NCBI GenBank assembly: GCA_913775715.1
Contig: CAJYMC010000009.1
Location: 62,001 to 126,000, forward strand
DNA length: 64,000 bases
Origin: an uncultured Exiguobacterium sp.
GTDB lineage: Bacteria > Bacillota > Bacilli > Exiguobacteriales > Exiguobacteriaceae
Reading direction: 5' to 3'
The stretch's first letter is position 1. Every line of letters starts with the position of its first letter. Below the pieces are notes generated by a model that worked only from the letters and a program-made list of their open reading frames with translations, was not told the origin of the DNA and did no database searches. The translations under genes and the position numbers were made by a program. Of the stretch, positions 33,858 through 43,854 are shown piece by piece.

Positions 33858-35065
33858 GTCATTGACCAACGATTCGCTTTTTTAATCTGATGGATCGCAT
33901 AAAATAGGGCATCCGACCGATCATTGGCGAAAAATGATATATTCCCGTCCGGATAAGCCGTATCTCGTCCAACACGACCGCTGATTTGAATCAAGGCTTT
34001 CGTACTAAATCCCTGATCCGCATCTAGGACCGCCACTTGTACATTCGAAATCGTCACGCCTCTCTCTAGGATCGTCGTCGTCAACAGGATGCCGTTCGTC
34101 GTCCGGAATGACTGGATTTTCTCAATCCGCTTCGGATCCTCTGCGTGGACGGTCGTGACATGAATGCCAGCTTCCTTTAATCGTCCTTGCCATGCTTCGA
34201 GTGCTGCGATACGGGGAACGAACACGAGACGTGGTCGATCTTCATGATGGCGCAACCATTCAATGATCGACTGCGTCGTAAAAGGAGATTGGATCTTGGG
34301 AACCGGTAAGGGATGTCCATGATAACGCCGCATCAAGCGTATCGTCGGATAACGATGGTGCCACTTTGACGGTGTCGCACTCAGTAAGACCAGAGCCGCC
34401 TTTTTCGTCATCGCCCGTTTAACATAACGATGTAGCGTCCAGTTCATATGGAACGGAAAGGCATCGACCTCATCCAACAAAACGACATCAAAACACGAGC
34501 GGTAATGAATCAACTGATGTGTCGTACTGACCGTGATCTCACCAAGCAAAAGACGATCCGTTGATCCACCGTATAAGGATACGATTTGAGCAGTCGGAAA
34601 CGCCTGTTTGATATGATGTGTCAATTCACGGACGACATCCGCTCGTGGTGCTGTGACGAGGACACGCTTCCCGCTCGCTAACGCGCTTTCGATACCGGGG
34701 AAGAACATCGGTGTCTTTCCTGCTCCGCACACTGCGTGGACAAGCAACCTTCCGCCGCGGAGAATCGTCTGTTCGATTGCCGTCGCGACAGTCGTTTGGG
34801 CAGACGTCAGGTGGATCGGTTGATGCGCAGCTGGGCGAACCCGGTCGAGCGGACGGGTATCTGTAATCAGTTGATCACACGTGCGCAACTTTCCATAGGC
34901 GATGCATCGTCGACAATAATAGCAATGCTTTCCGCACGTACAAGGTCCTTTAACCGGAAAGGCTCCGCATCGCTGACACCTGATCGTCACGGCCGGAATG
35001 AGTCGATGTGTTGACGATCGGACTTCGATCCGTTCCGCTGAAATCCATCTTCCGCGTATATCCAT
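33854..35065 (-). CDS. comFA: ComFA: DNA-uptake ATPase/helicase
   Basis: 403 residues from the ATG at 35065 (SD GAAGGAAG, spacing 8). N-terminal four-cysteine zinc finger region (CQRCGAFPVKGPCTCGKHCYYCRRC split here as CQRC, CTC, CYYC), Walker A VCGAGKT, DEAD-like LLDEVDAF, motif III LSATPS, and motif VI ISGRVGRD. Cytoplasmic motor for ssDNA import through ComEC. Its cysteine ligands and helicase motifs are all present. Confidence 0.94.
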   Translation of the reverse strand: MDIRGRWISAERIEVRSSTHRLIPAVTIRCQRCGAFPVKGPCTCGKHCYYCRRCIAYGKLRTCDQLITDTRPLDRVRPAAHQPIHLTSAQTTVATAIEQTILRGGRLLVHAVCGAGKTPMFFPGIESALASGKRVLVTAPRADVVRELTHHIKQAFPTAQIVSLYGGSTDRLLLGEITVSTTHQLIHYRSCFDVVLLDEVDAFPFHMNWTLHRYVKRAMTKKAALVLLSATPSKWHHRYPTIRLMRRYHGHPLPVPKIQSPFTTQSIIEWLRHHEDRPRLVFVPRIAALEAWQGRLKEAGIHVTTVHAEDPKRIEKIQSFRTTNGILLTTTILERGVTISNVQVAVLDADQGFSTKALIQISGRVGRDTAYPDGNISFFANDRSDALFYAIHQIKKANRWSMT

Positions 35066-35209
35066 TTCGCCACTTCCTTCGTTTCCGATTTGCTTCATCT
35101 TGACGGACGGATGACCAATTCGGCAACGCATGTTGGATCAGAATAATACGTATGGAATACGCAGCTTCCTCAAAAAAAGTTTTGTTATGCTATATAACAC
35201 GAAACGAAA

Positions 35210-35240
35210 AAGCACATTGACCGTGTATGTCAATGTGCTT
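35210..35240 (-). terminator. Terminator of the DegV-family gene
   Basis: AAGCACATTGA / TCAATGTGCTT stem followed by TTTCGTTTCG on the minus strand. Confidence 0.82.
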
Positions 35241-35247
35241 CTTCATT

Positions 35248-36090
35248 TTATTCTTTGTACCATGTGATGCCGATTGCACCCGGTCCAAGATGTGTACCAA
35301 TGACAGGTCCAAATACACTCATCTCGACTCGTGCATTCGGATATTTCGTCTGTAACACCGAAATCTCTTGTTCCGCTTTCGTCGAATCTTCTGCATGGAT
35401 GACGCCGATCGTATATCCGGCTCCGTCTCCTTGGATATCCTCTTGCATCATCTCTTCGATTCGATTAACGGCTCGTTTGAACGTCCGAATTTTTTCGAAC
35501 GGAACAATTTTACCATCGACGAAATGAAGAACAGGTTTGATCTTCAAGAACGAACCCACGAATGCTTGCGCGACACTAAGACGCCCTCCACGTTGGAGAT
35601 GTGCGAGATCATCCACGACAAAATACGCACGAATGCGCTCTTTCAATTCCTCTAAATGATGGACGATCGTTTCCGCCGTGGCTCCTGCATCTCGCAAACG
35701 AACCGCTTCTTGGACGAGAAACGCTTGCGGCATACAGGAAATACGTGAGTCGACAGGATGGACGTTCACATGATCAATCATCATATTGATCGTGTGCAAC
35801 GCTTGATACGTCCCGCTGATTCCGCTTGAAAGAGTGATGCCGATGATATCTGTTCCTTCTGGCAGTTGTTCGAACGTCGCAACAAGATCTCCGATATTCG
35901 GCTGTGAGGTCGTCGGAAGACTCCCCGTCTGAATCCGATCATAAAAATCAGCAACCGAGATATCGAGTCCTTCCCGGTAAGCGTCTCCTTCAAAGATGAC
36001 ACTAAGCGGTGCGACATGTACTTGATGTGCTTCACAATACGTTGTTGGCAGATAGGCAGTGCTATCCGTTACGATCACAATCTGACTCAT
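35248..36090 (-). CDS. DegV family fatty-acid-binding protein
   Basis: 280 residues from the ATG at 36090 (SD GCGAGGAAA). IVTDSTAYLPTTY, SLPTTSQPNIGD, GITLSSGISGTYQ and VHPVDSRISCMPQAFLV are the DegV signature; C-terminal GAIGITWYK closes the fold. Family members bind a single fatty acid and some feed fatty-acid kinase FakA. Its place beside degU matches B. subtilis yviA. Confidence 0.92.
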   Translation of the reverse strand: MSQIVIVTDSTAYLPTTYCEAHQVHVAPLSVIFEGDAYREGLDISVADFYDRIQTGSLPTTSQPNIGDLVATFEQLPEGTDIIGITLSSGISGTYQALHTINMMIDHVNVHPVDSRISCMPQAFLVQEAVRLRDAGATAETIVHHLEELKERIRAYFVVDDLAHLQRGGRLSVAQAFVGSFLKIKPVLHFVDGKIVPFEKIRTFKRAVNRIEEMMQEDIQGDGAGYTIGVIHAEDSTKAEQEISVLQTKYPNARVEMSVFGPVIGTHLGPGAIGITWYKE

Positions 36091-36182
36091 CCGTGATTTC
36101 CTCGCTTTTATAGTTCCGTCGCGACGTATATCTTCATACGTCACAATCGTTTATAAGTGTAGCACTTCTGAGTGGATAAAAA

Positions 36183-36217
36183 AAGGAAGACGGGAGCGTG
36201 CCTCCCGTCTTCCTTTT
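36183..36217 (-). terminator. Terminator of degS-degU
   Basis: AAGGAAGACGGGAG / CTCCCGTCTTCCTT stem with T-runs on both sides. Confidence 0.85.
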
Positions 36218-36220
36218 TGT

Positions 36221-36916
36221 TCATACGACGACGACCCATCCGCGACGAATCGCTTCGACGACCGCACCGGTGCGGTCCGGTACATTCATCTTCCGAAGAA
36301 TCGAAGATACGTGGTTTTTGACTGTTTTTTCACTGATATATAACGTATCGCTAATGGCACGATTCGAGAATCCATCCGCCAGTAGCTGCAATACTTCACA
36401 TTCACGCCGTGTCAGTACATGCAGTGGCGCCTCGGCCACCCGGCGTTCAACCGGCTGCGACGCCATCGTTTGTTTCATTTTCATGAGACGTCTGTATTCT
36501 TGAAGCAGATTCGGTGTCACTTTCGGGTGTACATACCCACCTTCTCGATAGACGGAGCGAATGGCGTTGACGAGTTCATCCGTCGCCATTTCCTTCAATA
36601 AATATCCGACAGCTCCTGCCCCTAAGGCATGCATGACATATGTCTCGTCATCATGAATCGATAAGATGATGACACGGACTTCCGGATGTACTTCCATCAA
36701 TCGTTTTGTTGCATCGACACCGTTGACTTGTGGCATGTTGATATCCATCAATACGATGTCTGGTTGGTGTGCTTCTACGAGAGGAATGACATCTACGCCG
36801 CTCTCTCCTTCCGCTACGACTACGAACTCTTCCTCGAAGTCCAGAATTCGTTTTACTCCCTCACGGAATAACTGATGATCGTCAATGATGACTACTTTCA
36901 CTTGCTCGTTGTTCAC
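36221..36916 (-). CDS. degU: Response regulator DegU
   Basis: 231 residues from a GTG that overlaps the degS stop. NarL-type: receiver with [14 protein letters not shown], phospho-Asp in [13 protein letters not shown], then Lux[25 protein letters not shown] and [17 protein letters not shown]. Controls competence, secreted enzymes and motility in Bacillus; unphosphorylated DegU assists ComK. Confidence 0.95.
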   Translation of the reverse strand: MNNEQVKVVIIDDHQLFREGVKRILDFEEEFVVVAEGESGVDVIPLVEAHQPDIVLMDINMPQVNGVDATKRLMEVHPEVRVIILSIHDDETYVMHALGAGAVGYLLKEMATDELVNAIRSVYREGGYVHPKVTPNLLQEYRRLMKMKQTMASQPVERRVAEAPLHVLTRRECEVLQLLADGFSNRAISDTLYISEKTVKNHVSSILRKMNVPDRTGAVVEAIRRGWVVVV

Positions 36917-38085
36917 AGTGTTTCCCCTCTCGCTTCGGATTCCTCGATCGGAATCTTTACCTTGATGACCGTCCCGCCCCCAGGGTACGTTTCGACCTCG
37001 AATTCTCCATCGATCAATTCAATGCGTTCACGCATCCCGATCAATCCAAACGACTCGTCATGTGAGTCGACGATCGAGTCGAAGTCGAATCCGACCCCGT
37101 TATCCTTTACGTGAATGCGAATGGAATGTTGATATTGTTCTATGATAATACGAATGTCCCTTGCATTGGAATGCTTCACTGCATTTTGAACCGCCTCTTG
37201 AACGATTCGGAAGACCGCGACCTCATAGGTGGAATCGATTCGTTCCCCACCACCTAGGTATTTAAATTGAATCTCAATATTCGAAATTTCTTGCATATGT
37301 CGTAAATACCGCTCGAGCGTCGGTACGAAACCAAGGTCGTCCAACGTCATCGGACGGAGATCATAGATGATGCGACGAATATCCGCCAATCCATCTCGAA
37401 TTAACACACGAAGACGATGAATTTCCTCAAAGGCGGCTTCTGCTCCGTTATGTTGATGAATCTTCTCAATCAGATCCGCACGTATCAATACGTGTGCCAA
37501 TGTCTGGGCAGGTCCATCGTGCATTTCGCGAGATAACCGTCGCCTCTCATTCTCAGCGGATTGAAAGACTTTTAAACCCATCTCTTGTTTTTGCATCGCT
37601 TTTTCGTACTTTTCGTTCATGACCTGCATATCGTCCGTTAAAAAATTCAAGACGACGGATACTCGCCCGATCAGCATATCTGCACGTTCAATCGTTTCGT
37701 CCAACTGAACGAGACGACGTTCTAGTTCATCGCGTCGTTTTCGACAATTCATCTCATCCCGCTGATTGATGAACGACTCGAGTTGCAAGGAGTTGGCCGT
37801 TTCATAAGCTTTACGTACGTCTTGCTCCGAATAGTTTTCAAAGTTCTTACTGACGACGACTAATCGTGTCTTGGCATCCTTAATATGACGTTCTAATCGC
37901 TCTGCTTCTTTTATATAATCATGGACCCGAACCTTCAAATCGCGTAACTCCTGCTGGATTTCAGCATATTGTTCCCTCGAATCCTCCGTGATTCGAACGA
38001 TTTCTTCGCGACTTTCCTCTACGACACCAATGATGTTTTGTACGATATCATTCAACGACAGTCGCTCCTTCATTTCATGCGTCAT
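36913..38085 (-). CDS. degS: Sensor kinase DegS (cytoplasmic)
   Basis: 390 residues, no TM segment. Long N-terminal coiled coil (about 15-180), then HisKA_3: [21 protein letters not shown] with the phosphorylated His, and HATPase [39 protein letters not shown] before the ATG. Forms an operon with degU, diverging from yvyE. Confidence 0.95.
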   Translation of the reverse strand: MTHEMKERLSLNDIVQNIIGVVEESREEIVRITEDSREQYAEIQQELRDLKVRVHDYIKEAERLERHIKDAKTRLVVVSKNFENYSEQDVRKAYETANSLQLESFINQRDEMNCRKRRDELERRLVQLDETIERADMLIGRVSVVLNFLTDDMQVMNEKYEKAMQKQEMGLKVFQSAENERRRLSREMHDGPAQTLAHVLIRADLIEKIHQHNGAEAAFEEIHRLRVLIRDGLADIRRIIYDLRPMTLDDLGFVPTLERYLRHMQEISNIEIQFKYLGGGERIDSTYEVAVFRIVQEAVQNAVKHSNARDIRIIIEQYQHSIRIHVKDNGVGFDFDSIVDSHDESFGLIGMRERIELIDGEFEVETYPGGGTVIKVKIPIEESEARGETL

Positions 38086-38182
38086 CGTGACTCCCTCCGC
38101 TCCTTACCACTCAAATGGTTGTCTCTCTCTTTGAACGTCGTTATGCTAGAAAGAACTAGTCAACGAGGAGGACATTAATAGT

Positions 38183-38824
38183 ATGACATTATCTCATTAT
38201 TATACAGTAAAAGAAAACGGTTTCCACGAAATCATTATTCAAAAGTCTCGATTCATTACATATATTTCTCGCATACCTTCAGAAACAGAGGCGCAAGAGT
38301 TCATTGCTCAAATCAAAAAAAAGCATCATGACGCAAATCATAACTGCTCGGCATATGTCATTGGTGAACAAAATCAAATCCAAAAAGCGAACGATGACGG
38401 TGAGCCGAGTGGAACGGCTGGTGTCCCGATGCTTGAAGTATTGAAGAAAAAAGATTTACGCGATACCGTAGTCGTCGTCACGCGTTACTTCGGCGGGATT
38501 AAACTCGGTGGTGGTGGATTGATTCGGGCTTACGGCTCCAGTGTCTCAGAAGCGTTGAACGCCATCGGTATCGTCGAACGCATTCAACATCAATTAGTTG
38601 AAGTACACATGGATTATACGTGGCTCGGAAAAGTCGAGAATGAACTTCGCTCAAGCGTTCATCCAATTGATCAGATTCATTATTTGGATCAGGTTCAAGT
38701 CGATGTCTTGGTCAAATCGGCAGACGTTCCCGCCTTCATCGAATGGATGACCGATTTGACGAATGCGCAAGTCCAGTTCCAGGAAGGCTCTTTCCGCTAC
38801 CTCGAACGTGACATTATTTCCTGA
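38183..38824 (+). CDS. yvyE: YvyE/YigZ (IMPACT) family protein
   Basis: 213 residues. IMPACT signature: SRFITYISRIPSETEAQEFI, KHHDANHNCSAYVIG, NDDGEPSGTAGVPMLEVL and VVVTRYFGGIKLGGGGLIRAYG; the C-terminal part is a YigZ-type domain. Conserved gene next to degS. Biochemical function uncertain; the IMPACT family is linked with translation or proline-peptide control in other organisms. Confidence 0.93.
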   Translation: MTLSHYYTVKENGFHEIIIQKSRFITYISRIPSETEAQEFIAQIKKKHHDANHNCSAYVIGEQNQIQKANDDGEPSGTAGVPMLEVLKKKDLRDTVVVVTRYFGGIKLGGGGLIRAYGSSVSEALNAIGIVERIQHQLVEVHMDYTWLGKVENELRSSVHPIDQIHYLDQVQVDVLVKSADVPAFIEWMTDLTNAQVQFQEGSFRYLERDIIS

Positions 38825-38891
38825 CCTGCTATACTGATTGTAAAGATTCTGAAAGTTTTTTAATAATTCTGTTAAGTAAGGAGTATTTAAA

Positions 38892-39923
38892 ATGGATGAA
38901 CCGATACGATCACGATCAAAGAAGAAAAAGAAGCGTTCTTGGTTCAAGCGTCTTGTTTTTTTATTTTTGATCATTTTAGTTACTGGTGGTGCGGCATTCG
39001 CCTACGTCGCCAATAAGACTATTCAAACGGCTAATGAGACGAAAGTCGACTTAGCACGCGGAGACAAGTCAGAAAAACGAGAAGCTGCCATCGATTTGAC
39101 GAAGGATCATTTCTCCGTTTTGCTCGTCGGTACGGATGAACGCCCTGGAGATACGTCTTCCCGTGCTGATACGATGATCATCGCCACATTTAATAAAACG
39201 GATCAGACTGTAGACATGGTCAGCATTCCCCGAGATTCTCTCGTCCAAATCCCCTCTGTCGGGTACGAGGATAAAATCAATCATTCGTATGCATTTGGCG
39301 GAATAGATTCAACAATCGAGACAGTCGAAACATTATTCGACATTCCCATCGATTACTATGCCTCGATCAACTTCAATGGCGTCGTTGCCATCGTCGACGC
39401 ACTCGGCGGTATCGACGTAGACGTCAAATTACCGATCGATACACTCGACTCTTCCGATAAACGAAACAGCATCAAACTCGAACCTGGTCAACAGACACTC
39501 AATGGAGAAGAAGCGTTGGCATATGCCAGAATGCGTTATGAAGACCCTGAGGGTGATATCGGTCGGACAAAACGACAACAACAAATCGTACAAGCGATCA
39601 TCGAACAGTCGACTTCCTTCGGTTCGATCACGAAACTCAATGACTTGATGGACGCTACAGGCGACAACTTTAAAACAAACATGTCACTGACTGAAGCATT
39701 CCAGCTCCAACCATTCGTGAAATCGCTCGGATCCATTAATCGAATTGACTTGACAGGTTCGGATACGAAAATCAATGGTATCTATTACTATCAAATCGAT
39801 CCGACATCACTTGCTGAAGCCAAAACGACATTAAAAGAACAACTCAACCTCGCTACTGACGAGACGCCAGACGTGACGACAACAGAAGAGGCGACGGATG
39901 ATACGACGACTACGATCAACTGA
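38892..39923 (+). CDS. LytR-CpsA-Psr (LCP) family glycopolymer transferase
   Basis: 343 residues. Basic cytosolic start (RSRSKKKKKRSW), one TM helix (about 18-40), then the LCP domain: DHFSVLLVGTDERPGDTSSR, ADTMIIATFNKTDQTVDMVSIPRDSLVQI split, INFNGVVAIVDALGGIDVDV and EEALAYARMRYEDPEGDIGRTKRQQ with the conserved Arg cluster. Attaches wall teichoic acid or related polymers to peptidoglycan. Acidic Thr-rich tail. tagO is 3 kb away. Confidence 0.93.
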   Translation: MDEPIRSRSKKKKKRSWFKRLVFLFLIILVTGGAAFAYVANKTIQTANETKVDLARGDKSEKREAAIDLTKDHFSVLLVGTDERPGDTSSRADTMIIATFNKTDQTVDMVSIPRDSLVQIPSVGYEDKINHSYAFGGIDSTIETVETLFDIPIDYYASINFNGVVAIVDALGGIDVDVKLPIDTLDSSDKRNSIKLEPGQQTLNGEEALAYARMRYEDPEGDIGRTKRQQQIVQAIIEQSTSFGSITKLNDLMDATGDNFKTNMSLTEAFQLQPFVKSLGSINRIDLTGSDTKINGIYYYQIDPTSLAEAKTTLKEQLNLATDETPDVTTTEEATDDTTTTIN

Positions 39924-40314
39924 TCATGCAGCTTTGCTAGAACTTCAACGTCTTGCTTATCGAGTCGAAGCGCGCCTACTTGGAACAGTACACTTTCCGC
40001 CTTTATCGGAAACGATCGATGACATCAAAGCGGAGCAACCGAACGGTTTTGTATATCTCTTGCACAATAACGTAGTCGGTGCGATCACATATGCTGATAG
40101 AACGATCACACGTCTCGTCGTCGATCCGGTACACTTTCGTCAGGGAATCGCACAATCTTTATTACAACATCTGCTCGAACATGAGCATGTGAAGTACGTC
40201 ATGACTGGTGCCCGTAATCATCCAGCACTTGCGCTTTATACACGATTCGACTTCATAGAGGTTCGACGCGAATGGCACCAAGAGATCGAACTCGTCTTTT
40301 TGAATCGCGTATGA
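39898..40314 (+). CDS. GNAT family N-acetyltransferase
   Basis: 138 residues, overlapping the LCP gene by 26 nt in another frame. AITYADRTITRLVVDPVHFRQGIAQSLLQ contains the acetyl-CoA loop, and ARNHPALALYTRFDFIEV the C-terminal motif. No clear separate SD because the start lies in the LCP coding region, so translation is probably coupled. Substrate unknown. Confidence 0.8.
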   Translation: MIRRLRSTDHAALLELQRLAYRVEARLLGTVHFPPLSETIDDIKAEQPNGFVYLLHNNVVGAITYADRTITRLVVDPVHFRQGIAQSLLQHLLEHEHVKYVMTGARNHPALALYTRFDFIEVRREWHQEIELVFLNRV

Positions 40315-40328
40315 CGCGGGTAAAACGA

Positions 40329-40358
40329 AAGCAGCAGACAGACGTCTGCTGCTTCTTT
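40329..40358. terminator. Terminator between convergent genes
   Basis: GCAGCAGACA / GTCTGCTGC stem flanked by CGAAA and TTCTTTG. Confidence 0.7.
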
Positions 40359-40365
40359 GTGCGAT

Positions 40366-41517
40366 TCAGAAAAACAGGAATCCAAGAGTGGCTCCGATGA
40401 ACACGATCCGCAACGGCGACTGTTTATAAAAACGCAGTAAACAGAACAAACCGAAGCCAATCAAGAAATCAAGACCACTCTTGATGCTTGACGTAAAGAT
40501 CGGATCATATAGCGCAGCAAGTAAGATACCGACGACGGCAGCATTGAAACCGATCAAGATCCGACCGACCGCTTGATTGTTTCGAATACGGTCCCAGTAC
40601 GGTAAAACACCGATGACAAGTAAGAAGCCCGGGAGGAAAATAGCAAGTGTCGCAAGCATTCCCCCGGAAATACCTGAGATGATCGTACCGAGATACGTTG
40701 CGAATGTGAATAGTGGACCCGGCACCGCTTGTGCCGCTGCATACCCAGCAAGGAACGTATCCGTATTCATGAGTCCTGGCACGAGCATTTGCTCTAGAAA
40801 GGGTAAGACGACATGTCCGCCACCAAAAACGAGTGCACCGGCACTATACATGATACTCGCGAGTTGGACGGTTCCCGTCGTCGCTTGAGCGAGAAACGGT
40901 GCGGCGATGAGCAAGACGAAAAATAAGACGAGTGCCGTGACGCTAAGTACGCGGGGTACGCGAATCAACAGGGTTCCTCCTGTCGCCGTCTCTTCTTTGA
41001 ACCAGAAGAACGCGAGCAGACCTGCGAGCAACAAAACACCGACTTGCGCCAGTGGATGGGCGATCAAGAGGACGCCCGCTAGCGCTAGTAGCATCAACGT
41101 CATCCGCTTGACTCCTGTCGCAAGCTTCATGCCCATACCAAGGACGGCGTCAGCGACGATCGCGACGGCAACCAGTTTCAATCCGTGAATGAAGCCGGCT
41201 TCTGCGACATCGAACTGAGTTGCAAGAAGCGCGAACAGAATCAAGGTGATACTCGACGGTAATGTGAAGCCAATAAAAGAAACGAGCGCACCCACTACGC
41301 CTCCACGGATCAGACCGATTCCCATTCCGACCTGACTCGAGGCGGGACCGGGAAGAAATTGACAGAGCGCAACTAAGTCAGCATATGCTTTCTCATCGAT
41401 CCATTTTTTCCGTTTGACATATTCTTCATAAAAATACCCAAGATGGGCGACTGGACCGCCGAATGACGTCAATCCGAGCTTGAACGATACAAGAAAGATC
41501 TCCATTAAACGATGCAT
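40366..41517 (-). CDS. chrA: Chromate transporter, ChrA/CHR family (two-domain)
   Basis: 383 residues, ~10-12 TM helices, with two homologous CHR halves. First half: GLTSFGGPVAHLGYFYEEYV and QFLPGPASSQVGMGIG; second half: FGGGHVVLPFLEQMLV and YAAAQAVPGPLFTFATYLG. The doubled PGP motifs are the family hallmark. Predicted chromate or related oxyanion export; many chromosomal copies have no proven role. SD GGAGGTG. Confidence 0.9.
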   Translation of the reverse strand: MHRLMEIFLVSFKLGLTSFGGPVAHLGYFYEEYVKRKKWIDEKAYADLVALCQFLPGPASSQVGMGIGLIRGGVVGALVSFIGFTLPSSITLILFALLATQFDVAEAGFIHGLKLVAVAIVADAVLGMGMKLATGVKRMTLMLLALAGVLLIAHPLAQVGVLLLAGLLAFFWFKEETATGGTLLIRVPRVLSVTALVLFFVLLIAAPFLAQATTGTVQLASIMYSAGALVFGGGHVVLPFLEQMLVPGLMNTDTFLAGYAAAQAVPGPLFTFATYLGTIISGISGGMLATLAIFLPGFLLVIGVLPYWDRIRNNQAVGRILIGFNAAVVGILLAALYDPIFTSSIKSGLDFLIGFGLFCLLRFYKQSPLRIVFIGATLGFLFF

Positions 41518-41569
41518 GTTTCACCTCCATCTCTTATATTAAACAAAAGATGTTAAGTTCTTGTGAACT

Positions 41570-42673
41570 TCAACGTTTTTTCTTTCCGTATGTTCCTTTT
41601 CGCCACAATTTCTCCATAGGACCTTGTGGATGAGACTGGAGATATCTGTTTGATGCAACGCCTTGTGAAATTAAAAGCAGGAAAACGAGTAACAGTCCTT
41701 GCCACAGGGGCGTCGTTTCATATTGACCACTCATGAAAATGAAACATGTGAAGACGAGTGTGTGCATCAAGTAATTCGTCAATGCCATTCGTCCAAGCCC
41801 GGCAAACCACTTCATCCTTCCAGCTCGAACGAGCAACGCGACAGCACAAGCATAGGTGATGGCCAGCGTTCGACCTGATAACCAGACATAAAATAGATTG
41901 ATTGATCCGTCCGCTACATCAGCATGTGCTCGAATGATTCCCATGAGTGATGGCACCGTCAGCAAGAAGCTGATTCCTAACGTCCACCACAGAAAACGAT
42001 TCGTCGGCGGTCGCGAGCTAAAACGTTCCATCAAATAGGCTCCAATCAAAAACAACGATAGAATCTCTGGCCAAATGATACCGGTATTCATCAGCGCTTC
42101 CGGTAATTCAAGCGTCGCGCGATGCGACAAAAATCCGATAATGTCGCGTGATGCGACGAAAGACTGAAGTGTCTCATCTAGCTCGACGAGTGGAGCATCC
42201 CCAAATTCGCGAGTCCCTAAAAAAATGAGCAAATAAAGCAGAAAAGCATAGAATTGAAATGCTATCGCAAACAAGAGCTTCGTGATCGGCTTTGCTTTTA
42301 TGAACAATAACAAGATAAAACCAGTCAACGCATACGTATGTAAAATGTCGCCCTGCCAAATGCATAAGTGTACTAATCCAATGACGAGAAGAATTCCAAG
42401 TCGTCTCGCGAAAATCGTATTCGGTAATCCTTTTTGTCGCAAACGCTGGATGAACAGAAAAAATCCCGCGCCGAACAACACACTGAATAACGTATAAAAC
42501 TTTGTTTGGATGAAGAGATCAAACACTAAACGAATCACTTGATCGATTTCCCCCATCATCGCATGTGGACGATCTCCGAGAAAACTCGGCATGTTGACGA
42601 ACAGAATGCCACATAGAGCAAATCCCCTCAAAACATCTAAGTATTGAATTCGTTCATTCTTTAGTTCTTGCAC
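41570..42673 (-). CDS. DUF418 family membrane protein
   Basis: 367 residues from a GTG with GGAGATGGG upstream. ~9-10 TM segments. Start ERIQYLDVLRGFALCGILFVN and C-terminal GRMALTNYLMHTLVFTC are the DUF405/DUF418 hallmarks. Related to acyltransferase-like membrane proteins, function unknown. Confidence 0.85.
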   Translation of the reverse strand: MQELKNERIQYLDVLRGFALCGILFVNMPSFLGDRPHAMMGEIDQVIRLVFDLFIQTKFYTLFSVLFGAGFFLFIQRLRQKGLPNTIFARRLGILLVIGLVHLCIWQGDILHTYALTGFILLLFIKAKPITKLLFAIAFQFYAFLLYLLIFLGTREFGDAPLVELDETLQSFVASRDIIGFLSHRATLELPEALMNTGIIWPEILSLFLIGAYLMERFSSRPPTNRFLWWTLGISFLLTVPSLMGIIRAHADVADGSINLFYVWLSGRTLAITYACAVALLVRAGRMKWFAGLGRMALTNYLMHTLVFTCFIFMSGQYETTPLWQGLLLVFLLLISQGVASNRYLQSHPQGPMEKLWRKGTYGKKKR

Positions 42674-42725
42674 TTTCCCATCTCCTTAAAAAAAGACCGC
42701 ACATTGAGATGAGCGATCTTTTGAA

Positions 42726-43769
42726 TCATTTGGTTGTAATCCGTTCTAACAATTTCAAAATCGGTCGATATTTATCACCTAGTAATCCTAATGATTCTAC
42801 TAAAATATCTAATACGATCAATAGAATGACGAGTGAAATGAACGCACCGAGAGAGTTCGTTTGTGAAAATAGAATCGCTGTCATCCCGAATACACCACAA
42901 AGCCCGTAGATGACTAGAACGGCTTGTCTCATCGTAAATCCTAAATCAAGTAAGCGATGATGCAAATGCTCTTTATCGGGTGCAAATGGTGGTTTTCCTT
43001 GTAACACGCGACGCACGATAGCAAATAGCGTGTCTGAAATCGGAATCCCGAGCAAAATGACCGGTACTGCAAGCGAAAATAGCGTCACGTTCTTGAATCC
43101 GAGCAAGGAGAGTACCGCCAGCATATAACCGAGATACAATGAACCTGTGTCTCCCATGAAAATCTTGGCCGGATAAAAATTATGAAACAGAAACCCGAGT
43201 GTACTCATCAACAAGAGAATCGCGACGATCGTCACGTAGACATTTCCTTGTATCACAGCCAAGCTGATCAATGTCAACAAGACGATACCCGATACACCAG
43301 CAGCAAGTCCGTCTAATCCATCAATTAAATTGACAGCGTTCGTGATACCGATGACCCATAAGAAGGTCAATGGGACACTCCACCAACCGAGATACAGCTG
43401 TTGATCAAACGGCAAATTGATGAACTCAATCCGAATACCACCATTTAAAACGATGACTGCCGCTACGATTTGTCCCATGAGCTTCAGCCTAGCATTCAAT
43501 TGAAAACGATCATCCAACATACCGGTCATGATGATCACGAAACTACCGACTAAAATATGAGTCGCATACGGACTCGATGGTTGTAATATAAAGTATCCGA
43601 CCATGAATGAGATATAAATCGCAAGTCCACCTAGACGTGGCATGATTCGAACATGTACTTTTCGCGCATCCGGACTATCTACCGCGCCCACTGCAATGGC
43701 AAAACGTTTGACAACGGGGGTAATCAGCAATGCAGCGATGAAACAGACAATGGACGCTGTCCATAACAT
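42726..43769 (-). CDS. tagO: Undecaprenyl-phosphate GlcNAc-1-phosphate transferase TagO/WecA type
   Basis: 347 residues, 10-11 TM helices. MraY/WecA family motifs: KRFAIAVGAVDSPDARKVH, MPRLGGLAIY, TGMLDDRF, NAVNLIDGLDGLAAG (catalytic Asp pair) and FMGDTGSLYLGY, then DKEHLHHRLLDLG (His loop). It makes lipid-linked GlcNAc, the first step of wall teichoic acid. Fits with the LCP transferase and SecA2 cluster. Confidence 0.95.
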   Translation of the reverse strand: MLWTASIVCFIAALLITPVVKRFAIAVGAVDSPDARKVHVRIMPRLGGLAIYISFMVGYFILQPSSPYATHILVGSFVIIMTGMLDDRFQLNARLKLMGQIVAAVIVLNGGIRIEFINLPFDQQLYLGWWSVPLTFLWVIGITNAVNLIDGLDGLAAGVSGIVLLTLISLAVIQGNVYVTIVAILLLMSTLGFLFHNFYPAKIFMGDTGSLYLGYMLAVLSLLGFKNVTLFSLAVPVILLGIPISDTLFAIVRRVLQGKPPFAPDKEHLHHRLLDLGFTMRQAVLVIYGLCGVFGMTAILFSQTNSLGAFISLVILLIVLDILVESLGLLGDKYRPILKLLERITTK

Positions 43770-43854
43770 AATAACATCACGCTCCTGCGCGAATTATACC
43801 ACATTCTTCTTCCAAATAGCGCTCGTTCCCATTCTGTAAACAAATAGCGATGAC

